This document shows positions 9,830 through 22,100 of a stretch of DNA of 37,394 bases, piece by piece. The notes under the pieces were generated by a model. It saw only the letters and a program-made list of their open reading frames with translations, was not told where the DNA came from and made no database searches. The stretch's first letter is position 1; every line of letters starts with the position of its first letter. The DNA is taken from assembly GCA_015680685.1 (NCBI GenBank), contig MNCI01004881.1, positions 1,033,279 through 1,070,672 of the forward strand, written 5' to 3'. Made by a program: the position numbers and the translations under genes. This DNA is from Gnetum montanum (taxonomy: Eukaryota; Streptophyta; Gnetopsida; Gnetales; Gnetaceae).

Positions 9830-10424
9830 GGTCGCTCACACAGACCCAAACCTAGGCACCGCAAATATTATCTGCGCGACCACGAACAGGAAACACGTTT
9901 ATTTATTGGTGGTTTGATCGTGTTTATTTTTATTTATTATATTTGTGCATTTTTTTTAATTTGGGTTTAGAATGAGGGATTATAATTTGAAGTGATGGTA
10001 AGGTGGCTGTAATTCAACGTGGACTGCTTGGGTTGGAATCTTAGTGCAATCATTAATCTTAGGCTTTTACTCATCCAGTAACTCTCTTAGATCTTGGCTC
10101 CAACTCGCTACTTGACAAGATGAGTATTGAGGTTCTAAGTAAAATATGGTGTTTTTCCAAAGGATCTTTAATAAAGTATATGCTTTATACAATGTTTCTA
10201 AAATGTGCACAAGAACAAATTTAAACATTGGACATTCAAAGCAAATCAAAAGTACTATTAGTTTTATCAACTCCTTTTATTATGGGGCTATGAAGAAACA
10301 CTATAAGTCTTTTCAACCTGTTATATCATAGTATGATATTTAGACCAGTACATTTTTTCTAGAAGTTTATATAATGTCACTAAAGAAAATGATTGTAATA
10401 TAGGTAAACCTGAAAATAAATAGT
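9830..10424. other. Upstream region of the small minus-strand gene; no other gene seen
   Basis: Holds the presumed promoter near 9895-9910, then AT-rich spacer. Short frames near 10067-10331 on both strands have no recognisable content. Confidence 0.4.
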
Positions 10425-10552
10425 CCAAGTAGAACTTTCTAAGTCAACATTGCTCATTAAAATCAAATTCACGACTTAGATTTATTAAATCAAGAGTTTT
10501 ACTACTAAACTAACAAATCAAAAGTTTTACCATTAAACTAACATCTCATACA
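10425..10552 (-). mobile_element. tRNA-derived SINE copy 1, with duplicated A-box block
   Basis: On the minus strand: GTTAGTTTAATGGTAAAACT, then a second near-copy GTTAGTTTAGTAGTAAAACT about 28 bases on, then GTGAATTTGATTTTA as a decayed B box. The tRNA A box consensus is TRGYNNARNNG and the B box GGTTCGANTCC. Other copies here have one A box, so the duplication is private to this copy. Confidence 0.6.
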
Positions 10553-11084
10553 TATAACAACACTAAAGTAAGTTGATAGTGAGAAAAAAAAAAGAAGCAA
10601 TTAAAGAAAAATATTTAAAAGCATTGAATGCAGTCAAGTATACATGCAACTTGACACAATATGGATGCATAGTTGGATGCTAGTGATGTAATCCAATGTG
10701 TTGATATTATTATTATTATATTTAAATTTCCTTCATGTGTATTGAGCCTTTTTCAGTTTTGGGCTAGAGCATTGTAATATTTGTTGTCGCTGGTTCATCG
10801 AAAAATCTATATGTATACATGGATTGTTTTGACTGCTGTTGTATCATTGCAGTGCATTTTGTTTCATGTAGTTGTACTTGGTCTATTTATATCTAGCATT
10901 TTTCAGCAGCTTGGAAGAAATCTTGGCTTAAGTTTATACATGAAAATCTAAGAACCAGAAAATTGTTTATGTAGTTTGCCTGATAAAACAGTTTATTTGC
11001 TTTTGTTTACTTGGAAGTCATTAAAATTGTCATTTGCATAGGTAGTAACTCATAGCATTAGATTAAAGAATGTGCTATGTGATA

Positions 11085-11410
11085 TTTCATTAATAATAAT
11101 GATGTTTTTGCTTAATGGTATGAGTCTTGGTCCATTAATCCTAAGTTATATTTTTGGAATTCTAAAATTAGTTGGATAGATCTAACGGGTCTTAGTAAAT
11201 GTAAGTATTCTATTTGGTAGCATTTAGTTATAAATTAAAAAAATTTTGAAACTATACAAATTTTTTTGAAATTGGTTAAATAGAGCTCACGGGTCTTAGT
11301 GAATGTAGGTATTATACTAAATAGTATTGAGTTATAAATTAAAAAAATTTCGTAAAAGAAATTCTGTAACCAGTTGGATAAATCCAAAAGACCTTAGTAA
11401 ATGCAAGTAA
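11085..11410 (+). mobile_element. SINE-related sequence with a tandemly repeated tail
   Basis: It starts TTGCTTAATGGTATGAGTCTTGG (A-box like) and lacks a B box. The tail, GTTGGATAGATCTAAC then GGGTCTTAGTAAATG, recurs at about 11270 and 11370, giving three units of roughly 100-110 bp joined by TATAAATTAAAAAAATTT-like spacers. The tail resembles the 3' part of the SINE at 14745-14908. Confidence 0.5.
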
Positions 11411-13151
11411 ACAATTTTAGTTTTAGTTTCAATTTAAAACATAATTAAATCATTTTTAAATTCTCTTTACAGCCCCAATGTTTTGATAGATTCTAGATTC
11501 TAGCATTAGTTGCTGGATATGCATGGAGCACATGCAGTAAAGAGTTAGTACTCGTCAAATAGATGAGTTTGTGGGATTTCATTCTATATACGTTTTGCGG
11601 CTTGCATTTTCATCTATTGTTTCCATCCTTCCCAAGAATTGCAAGGGCGAACCCACGTATGTCTATGCTAAATTGACATTGGTGGTTCATTTTGCAGTTC
11701 ACAAACGCATCGCAATGTGATGTATCACAAAGTGATTATGCATCATTGCGAATTCCACTTGAGTTTTTTTCCTAAAATGTCATACAAAGATAAAATCTTA
11801 TTGAGCTACATGATCTAATTTCAAACTGTGATTAGCTTTTCTAATTTAATATGGGGTAAAGAGCCCATTTCCCGAATGAGATTTCGAGGATAATATCTAT
11901 ATAGATGTCTCCGCCGAACTCTTACCTCGAACCAGTACCAATCCTACTGAGCTTTATTTCTAGTTCATTTACAGACATTTCTGGCTAGGCCGATGTTTTT
12001 TTTATATATGTTTAACAATAATTGACAAAGCGAGGTGGCAAAACACTAAAAATTTAGGTTCATGTGTATACATTGAAATGTAACACCGGTACACAAATTC
12101 AAAACCATGATCAAGCAAACAAATTTTCACAAATTTTCACAAATTTTCACCGCCCTTAACATTGCTAGAGCTCCTATTTGAGAGTTTTTGTAACAACGTT
12201 GCTCTAATGTTGTACGACACCCAAGGAATTCACAAAGATCCAATGAATCCAAGGAGGAAGACCTGGGGAACACAGAAGCACAGCTTCTTAACGTATATGA
12301 CAACGCACCTCATGGAGGGTAACCAACTCCAAAACGAGGACCATGCAAACAAGCATGCACACAACCTTGTAGACGACATTGGTGGGAAGGGAAACGATGC
12401 ACTTACAAGGGAAGGTGCCTCACCCCTAGATCCCTCATGATCTAGTACAAGGTGTGGCCTAGCACCGCACCAAAACTATCCAGTCTTGGCTACCTACATA
12501 TCTACGACTGTCGTAGAATCAAGGCCATGTAGTTCTCCACAGTGAAGAAAGAATGAAGAGAACTTAGAAGAAAGTTGCAATACGAGGGTGTCGTGTTGCT
12601 AGCTTGGTACCACCAAGCTGGGGTGGGTTTTCTAACACTTGAAAGTCACCTGAGGGCACCTCAAAGTGTTCCATGGCCCCCAAACCATGGGAGAGCCGAA
12701 GAGAACCACCACTCGGGGACATCTCTCATAGGTTTACTCTCTTTTTGGTTTTAGCACGCGTCAATAATTTATTTTTTAATACTAAAAGAATTTTTGAGTG
12801 CGCTGACGTCCCTCAAACATTACCAACTGCCAAAGGAGAAGCTGGAGTGCAAAAATTTCTAGCATATAAATTAAAAACCATAAAAATGGCGCTAATTTTC
12901 GATAAAAAGGAATATCCAACAGTACAAAGACCAGTCAGACTTGTACAATGATATTGTGAAGTTTACAGAATTGCCGGAATTGCAGAATTGATGGACGAGT
13001 ATCCGCAACTAGAATAATCTGGCTATAATTTGCAAAGGCAATGGTCTGTGAATGAAGTAAAGCTCAGATACTCGTGCAACAGGGCTGTAATTTTCAGTAG
13101 GTTGGGGCTTAATCATCATTATAGAGCAGTTGCGTGATCGAAGAAACTGAT
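11411..13151. other. Intergenic region and upstream region of the STR12-like gene
   Basis: No supported gene. Contains a 42-base hairpin (11710-11751), three direct copies of ACAAATTTTC at 12117-12150, and a small hairpin at 12601-12619 (AGCTTGG arms). A frame at 12162-12440 is without introns or domain and less AT-rich than its neighbours, but I cannot identify it. A TATA-like GCATATAAATTAA occurs near 12861; too far from the ATG at 13152 to be a clear promoter unless the leader is about 260 bases. Confidence 0.4.
11710..11751. repeat. Short imperfect hairpin
   Basis: Arms TCGCAATGTGATGTATCAC (11710-11728) and GTGATTATGCATCATTGCGA (11732-11751) are near-perfect reverse complements around a three-base loop. 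Function unknown. Confidence 0.6.
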
Positions 13152-16100
13152 ATGGAGATGATCAACTACTGCACTTGTTCCTATTTGCAGCCTCGGCTGC
13201 GTTGGGGTAGAATACAGCAAACTTCAGTACGTGCAAGCAAATCATTCAGGCTGTTAGGTAAATTAAATCAACAAAACCCCATAATTTCCTTACCCAGAGT
13301 CCCCTCTGTATTGAAATTTCGCAGTGCTGATGCATTTCCTGCAATAACCACCACCAGAAAGTCTTTCGTAGCCCGGTCATACCGCAATAAAAGTAAGTTT
13401 TCGAAGGCTTCTGTTTAATATAATTTATGGGGTTCTGAAAAAATTTCTAATTTTTAGTAGTTGAATGTTTCCATTCGATTTACGGTAGGATGGAGAAATC
13501 TCAGATTCTGAGCGAGTGTGTGCGTTTTTTTATCGTCCTTTTCGTGTTTTTTCCTCGTTGTTTCTGTAACATGTTGCAGAGATTCGCAAATCCTATGTTT
13601 GATTTTTCTCTTTGTTTATTTAATCATGTTGCAGTAACATATGATGAAAAAGGGGCTCGATGGGAAGCTGCTGAAAATGAAGGTGAGGAAGTAGAATTTC
13701 TAGTGCAGCACATGCTCTTCGTTCCAGATGAACTTGATCTTATTGAAGAGCTTGAGAAGAAATTAGCTGAAGGTATTTACCATTCCCCCATTTATTGTTG
13801 AAATGCTGAAGCTTCGTTTAGCATTGATGGGTTATAGCTGTCCTAATAGAATAATGGGAGTTACGTGTAGAGGGGTTGACGCATCGCTGTTTAACAACTA
13901 TTGGTTCTGAGTGAAATAGTATCCTGATGCAAATTACATCCTTACTCTGAACTTTGTTGGTGATTTACCTGGCTGAAACAATGCTTTCTTAGAATTGATA
14001 GATTCTGATAAAAGCAATAGAAGAACTATACGGAAGTTTTTGTATGTGTTTTCGTTTGGTTTTAAATATATTTTTATTTGGAGATTTGAAGGGTTGAGAC
14101 ATTACGTTGGTATAATTAATCCTAAGTTATGCAATAGAATGATGGACATCTCACGTTACTAGCAATTATTTTCGAGATTTGCAGGGGCTGATTTTGGGGA
14201 TTTAGCAGAACAGCATTCTATTTGCCAGTCATCTAGCAGAGGTGGGATGCTGGGGTGGCTTCGAAAAGGAAGATGCACACATGTACTGTTATGTTTTTTG
14301 TTTAGAAATGTATTCTAAAAATTGTTCCGTTTATTTGTTTTGCCTTCTTTTTAACTTAATGAATTCTTGTGTGGGCATTAATCTAATGTTTTATTTCGAT
14401 TGTATTTTATTTAAAATAGATTCAAAAGAGCATTTCCTCTTACTACAAGAACGATAAAGGATGGATTTTATATGTTGAAATGCAATTTCAAGTGAATTTA
14501 ATTGAGTTTGAGAGATCATTTAGAGATGCAAGCACCATCAGGTCTTTGTGTGACACTTTGATATAATTCTAGGTTCTTGTATGGATTGTCCTGTGTCTCA
14601 AAATTTGTGTCTAGCACTTGTTTTGTACATGTTGAAAGATGCCATATGATGTTTGTTGATAATATAGATGTTACATTACAACTTTGATATTAGCATTTTG
14701 TAAAAGTCTTACTTATGAGTAACTGGTAATTATATCTGGTAGTTTTTACTTAGTCCATTGAGACCCTCTTGGACCTACCAAAAGACATGAGTTTTAGAAT
14801 TCCTTTTATAAAATTTTTTTATCCGTAACTTAGTGTTGCCAACTGGAATCAAATCTGTGACCTGGATTTTTCATGCCAAGACTTTTGCTACTAAGCTAAC
14901 ACCTCTCATTGAATCTATTAATAAATCTTTGATGGGTATCAATACATCCAATTTATAATAGAGATCAGTTATTGGCCAATACAAAACTTTGTTGTATGAT
15001 AAAGACTGATTGTGTTTAGGAGATTGGTTTGTATCTGTAAGCACTCAGTTTTATGGGGTGCAAAGATGGAATCCGCAGTATAGATTACTATTCTAAGTAA
15101 TGGGGTGGGCATTAAAAATTGAATTATATAATTAAAAAAAAGGATTTCTCTTCTTGTAAAATGCTAATTTTTAAAAAATGACTTGATCATAAAACATCAC
15201 TTTTAACAACATTTGGAGGGTTCAAACTTTACAAACGTGGCCTTTAACAATATTTCAAGATTTTAAACTTCACAAACAAATACAAGGATATAAAAATAAA
15301 TAGATTTGGCTTGAATATCCATCAAGATAAATGTGTATTCCACTCTTCTTCTTATTAGATATGCATATAGCTAACATAGTTGTTTATAAGATGGGAAGGA
15401 CCTGATTGGTATTAAGTTAGCCCTATCATAAGTATTAGATTCCACAAATTAATTTGCACAAAAAGATAAACTTACTTTTCCCACAGCATTTACTTAACAA
15501 GGCCTAGGTAAGTTCAAACTGAAGGTGTTCACAAATGGGCATGTGATGCAAGTGACTGTATGCAAGATACCTTCTGCTATTGATGCTCATGTTGCATATC
15601 AATAGGAGGTTATTCAAGAGTAAAAGTTGATACTGGTGGTTGCTTTAAAAAAGACGTCAGAAAAAAAATGATTCTGAATTCCAACTTTTGAATCACAAAA
15701 GAATCATTCAAAATTCTAATCTGTTAATCACCGGTTTGCAAGGGCAAAAGTCTGGTGGATAAATAAAAGAATTATGGCGACATGTCAAGTATGCATTGAA
15801 ATATGTGAATCAGGCAAAAATCCATGATTTAAGAATTATGGTATGGTGATCTATATATCAACACACTCATGTACATAGCTGATTGGGGAAATAATGAACC
15901 ATGAGAGGTATAAAAGAATTTATGTAAATTAACCTGTATAGCAAGGTTGGAAAAGAAACAAGAAAAAATCACAGCCGTACTAAATAAATCTGTAGAACAT
16001 AAGGCCTGGCCAATTTCATATTACAGGAAGGTTGTAAAGAAAGCAAACAGTTTTGTGGAGTTTAGCCAAACTGCAACAACTTCTATTGAATGGCAGAAGG

Positions 16101-19100
16101 TATATACAAACAGGTGAGAAACTATTTAAATACCCAGATTTTTGTTATTAACTAATCCTATTATGTAAGCAAAAAGTAACTTGATTTGCCCGCAATAATA
16201 GCAAGGAATCTCAACAGTTCTAAACACCAAGTCTTGCAAGGCAAGGGTTAGATGTATAGTCACGCCCTTTCTAGTGCCAGGATGTAGAAACTAAAATGAA
16301 TCTTTTAGCGATTGAATCTTGTTTTCAGAAGAGAACCTTAGGGGAATAGACTGCAATGATGAATCATTGTTTTCGACACACTGCTTAGATTTTTCATTCC
16401 TTATCTTTGTATTTAAGGTATGTTAAGAGACACAGCTGTACCACATGAAACATCAGAACCATTCTAGTTGCTGTTTTTGTTAAACAACCATTAATTAAGA
16501 ACATTAGTTTTATGATAAATAATTTTGGTTTAAAACTTTAGGGTACAATCATAGTGTAACCATGATGGTTCTTGCACATTACAACTATGACTGTTTACAA
16601 AAGAAACTGCAAACAAGATAGACATAGTCTGAGGCTCCTTAAAACGGGAATCCCTGCTAGGTTGGTGTTGTTCTCCAAAAATCCTATCAGAAAATCTTTT
16701 AATCCCCTAAGCTTTTATTGGAGGACCATACTCTAAGCACCATCCCTGTCTCCTATGTACTGGTATGCCCTTCCTCCTGTAGACAATGCCTGTTACTTTC
16801 TTTTGCTTCTGTACCGCATTGTTCCTGTTTCCTTTGAGAGTTAAAGATTCTGCCACAGCACTCAGACTATACTGCAGCACATAGGCTGAATTGTTCCAAC
16901 AGTTTCTATAATCCAGCAGTTTCCCCTACTACACACCATATCAATCCATCCTAATCCTACTGTCCTTGTGTCACTCTTCTATGGGCTGGATTTTTTCCAG
17001 GCTTTATCGATTGTTAACATGGCTTAAAAATAACAATGATGATATTTTAATTTAAAATATGAACTAAACATAATTTTGCAAACCTTTTTATAGAGATGGC
17101 TTATGAGCTATAGTTATGTGTTACTGATATGGTGCTATTCTTGAAAAATGCAAACAGATTCCAGAGTTTGAGGAAGCCATATTAAATTCACCTTTAAATA
17201 AGGTGGTTAGATGTGAAACAAATGTTGGACGGCACTTGGTGCAAGTTCTTGCTAAGAGGTTTGGTTAGCAATTGACTTTGATATCTGTTCATGTTTTCTT
17301 TTCTTAGTTTTAAAATGAAAATAATTCAGGAACTATTGATACATTTTTGTTTTTGTTAGGAGGGGAATTCTGCAAGGGATAGAGCCAGATGACTTGTATC
17401 CATTAATGCAGGATGATAAATTTAGAGAATCTGTTCAGTTGATTGATGTTCGGGAACCATATGAATTGTAATTTATTTATACCTTTGTTTTTTTTTTTGG
17501 TCTTATTTGATTCCAACATAGTTACACTTTTATGTTGTTAATTTGTGACCTTTTCCTGATCATACAATTATGCTTGTATAAACAGAGATTTTGCAGCATT
17601 GCCTGGTTTCAAGAATTATCCATATTCAAAAGCTCAAGAATGGATTTTTTCTGAATCCACTGATCTTGATCCTCATAAAGATACTTATGTGCTGGTAGGT
17701 GTTCATTCATGGTTTTTTTTTTCAATTTTTATTAATATGCTATTATAACACTATGTGAATGACTTGTTTAAACTAAACATTATATTGAAGTGATTAATGT
17801 GGAAGATAAAATTGCTAACAGCAAATTTGCTGTATTTCTGATCAACTAATTGTAGTTTGTTTGAGCTTTCCAGGAAATAAGCAAACAATTGTAATTTGAC
17901 ATTCACAAAATAAATTTATATAAGAATAACAAAAAACAAGTTATTAGAATTGGATTGTTCACAAACAAAACCTGATGGAATCAATGGAGCATGGCAAAGG
18001 ATCATGGAAACTTCCTTTGTGTAAAAGAAAATGGAGGAGCATCTTCCTCAAACAATTAATGGCATTCCTACTTTGGATGATAAGCAGCAGGATCATTGTT
18101 ATCCAAGTCTTATCCCAATGATATGGGTTTGGCTACATGACTTCTTATTTGCCATTTGCCTCTATCAAGAGCTAAAGCTTTATATATCTCCAAGTTTATC
18201 ATATCTGCTTTAAGGTTTCTTCCCCATGTTTGTGTGTGTTAAAAGAAAATTGTTTTTGAGAGGTTCATTATCTGAACTTTTTTGAACATGATCACACCAT
18301 CTAAGATGGCATTTATATAGCTCATTTGCAATAAAGCCACTTCAAGTCTTCCTCTAATATTTGCACTGGCAGTTTGTCCCTTTTTGTAACATTTAGCACT
18401 GATTTTAGTATTCACATATCTGCCACACTGACTTGTTGTTCATGCTGCTTTTTAAGAGCCTAACATTCAGTACCATATAAAACAGTAGGCTTGATTATTG
18501 TTCTATAAAATTTTTCATTTAGTTTTATTCAGATCTTTTTGTCACATACAACACCACTTGCATGTTTTGATTTTGATCATTATGCCTCAAATCTTATTTT
18601 TACATCATTATCAGTTTTACCATCTAATTGGAGCATTGATAATAGGCAGTGAAACTGTTTTTAAAGAGGGAGTTTTTGACCTTGAATGGTTACTTCTATT
18701 TTATAATTATTCATGCTTTTACTGAAACTACATTCCATGTATTCTGTCTTATAGAGCTTGTCTCTATTTTTCTATTTTAAAAGCAATATTTGCACAAAAT
18801 ATATTTACTAACATAATATCATTTGCAAACAACATACACTAAGGGATTTCATCCTGTATGTTGTTAGTTCATCTCTATAACAATTGTAACCAGGTAAGTG
18901 CTAAGCACGAACCCATAATGTAGACTTACTGTGACTGGAAGATCAGAAGTTATTCTACATGCTGCTCTAATTCTAGTAGTAACTCCTTCATGTATATCTT
19001 TAATCACTTTGATATATTTATAAGGGATGTTTTCCCTTCATAAAGTCCACCAATATCTCTAGGCTATTTATCGTATGCCTTTTTCAAGTCAGTAGAGATT

Positions 19101-22100
19101 ATATGTAGATTTTCCTATTTTCTGAAATTTTCCATTAATAGTTATATCAACAAAATAGCCTCTATAAGTATATAGTTGATCTCCCTGGCATAAATAAAAA
19201 TTCATATTTTGATGCTATTGATTCAAGTTTGTTACAGCGTTCTACAACTCTCTTCCAAAGTTTCATAGTATTATTCATAAGCTTGATTCATTTATAGTTT
19301 GCATAGTTTTGCACATCTCATTAGTTCTTGTACATAGAGACAACAATGTTTTTTCCTCAAGTTTTAAGCATTTGTCCATCCTTCAAAATGTTGTTGAATA
19401 ATTTTGTTAGTCATGCAACTCTTGTATCTCCCATTGCCTTTAAAGCTTTTATAGGAATAGTATCTGACAACAAACTTGCCATGTTTTTTTCTTAGATAAG
19501 GCTTTCTTCCCCTCAAATAAGGAAAATTCATTGACTATTTCAAATTTTGATTTTTCTTCTTAGATTTCTTCTATTGGAAATTCCTTATTTAATAATTTTT
19601 AAAAATATTTTCCTTCTATCCAACATTTCAATGTTTTTTACCAAAATTCTTTCACCTACTTCCTTGATGCATGTGATGGTCAATATTTTTACATTTCTTG
19701 TTTCTGATTATTGCTAGTTTGTATATAGGTTTTTCTTCCTCATCTTTTCAGAGAAATCATCCAAGGCCTCCTTTTTTTTTATCTGATTATTGCTAGTTTG
19801 GCTTTGGCTATAGCTAACTTTGCCTCCTTTTTTGTTATCTTGTATATTCACCTACCTCCTTGGGTTTGACTTTGCTGCCATTTCTTGAAGCAGTATGTTT
19901 TTATTTTGGTTTTTGGCTTTTCATCTCTCCACCACCACATCTCCTGTAGAATGTCCTTTGGATGATAAATGAGGCTGAATATTTTGGAGGGATAACAGGT
20001 AGTTAGAACTAGTTAAAAAGCTGTGTTTGTTCTTCTGGAAGGCTGAAGAATTATCATTTTAACATACAAAATTATGAAGTAGTATGGATTTATTCTCTTG
20101 AATCTGCGACCCTTGTTTATTCTTCCTACTTCAGATGCTAGTACGGTGAAGTATCTGATGCTGGGCATCGTACTACATTCGGCACATTTTAGTTGGATTT
20201 TAATATGATAACTTTTTAGTAGGGATGGTTATGCTGGCATCTTCATGCCAAGAGTTTTTTCAATCCACTTCCTTTCTAAGATAGTGACTCGGCAATTATT
20301 ATCTTTCAACAACATTTTAAATTGTGTGTGAACATTTATTTTAATATTATTTTTAATGTTTTTTTACAGTGTCACGTTGGAAAGGAAGCAGGAAAGATTG
20401 CAGAGTTGTTGAAAGCATGGGTATTCAATCTGTCTTAGTTTCTTTTCAGTTTCAAATTATTTATACCCAGATTTTTGACTTTGGAAAACAGAGTAACTTA
20501 TAAACACAAAATATGAATTTAAAGAATTAATTTCTTACATATGAATTAATTCAAAAGTCAGTGATTTGCACTTCACAGGTTTAATTTTAAGAGGTATGTT
20601 GAAACATGTGCTAAACTAAGGCCATGGTAAAAATATACATTCAGGCTATGGTATTAAGTATACAGCCAGCTGTAGAAAATCAACGTCAAATCTATCACCT
20701 GTTGATGAGTCATCCAGTGGCATTTTGGAAGTCAATTGTAAGCCTTGGATTCAGTATGTGTTTCATGCACCCTGTGTTTTTGGCTTTCACATGCATGGTT
20801 GAGGTTTCTATCTCCCAAGTATGCATACTTGCTTTCCTATTCCCACTTGTAGGTTTGGGGCATGTTTTGGGCTTCTTAGGAAGTTTCTAGCTTCGTTTGG
20901 AGACCTTTGGAAGGCTCTGACTTATTCCTAGGCCTCCCAACTTTCATCTAGGAAAATGAGGGCAAAGTATGCTGGTCCCTGCATCAGCATAAAGGCATTG
21001 ACACACTCCCCTTGATGCCCTGGTTTGGGCACTTTGCCTCTCCAGCCGCTTTGGGTGTGTTCTGGGTTGTCCAGTTTGCATTGACAGACCTCCATTGATA
21101 CCTAGGTGCTAGCGAACCCCTATTGTTGTGTTGTGAAAGCCATAAATACCTAAGATGAGCTCCATAGAAACTAACTTAGTTCCAAGCTTTTTATTTTGGG
21201 ATTTTGGTGTTCGGTTTCATGTGAAGAGCTCTTCCTCCATGGGGTAAGTGATTCCTTCTCTGTTTTATGTGTTTTGAGTCATTGCATTCACAAGTACAGC
21301 TAGATTCTATCAGAGTGCTACGTTGCTTATGTAGCCCAGAACGATTTGGTCGATGTAGAGTTCAGTATTTGCACATAGTGAATAAAGCTTATGGTTTTCC
21401 TTCGGTGGTTTTGCACCGATGATGCCTTAAACATTAAAATACCAAAACATTATAAAACATTAAAACTATAAAAAAATATTTATTTCCTTGTTTTCATAAG
21501 CTACGACGATTCAACCTTACCCAAGGAAGTCACAACTGTATGGCATGGTGTTAGGTTATTGAGGTTGTAACTAAGAGCCATTTTATTGCACTTTGTATGT
21601 GTATTTAAGTGGGGTGTTGCACCTGTCCCTTGAAGGATTGTAACACAAGCATTGCCCCTTTCCTAGGTGGGATTGCAGTGCATGTGTATTTACTATTTGT
21701 TTGTTTGTTTCTCATAAAGATAAAATCCATAAAAAGGCATAAAACATAAAATTATAAATATTTTCCCAACCTCACATCATGGCAACATGGGTTTCTATCT
21801 GTATCTTATGTATTATAATATCTTTTGTATTTATTGAACGCAATGATATACACGAGTGTTCTTGGCAATCCACTCAACATCATCCTCAAAGCTTATGACC
21901 AGATCACACTGCAATTTGCATGATATATCCCTTTGGTCCAAAACCAGTGGGACCCCTATCACCTGCTTAATTGTTAGCCCATATAGATGGGATAAAGATG
22001 CCATGATGATATGGATTAATTCAAAAATTATTTTTTATGTGGAATATACATGCTTCTATGCATATATATTTTTCACTTTCCAATTAATGATAGTTTAATT

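Noticed and set aside
12162-12440. 92-codon frame LELLFESFCNN... as a gene
   Set aside because: No recognisable domain, no clear promoter or start context, and the codons do not suggest a conserved protein. Left unannotated.
13490-13801. 103-codon frame as a separate gene
   Set aside because: Its second half is exon 2 of the STR12-like gene; its first half is intron 1 read through.
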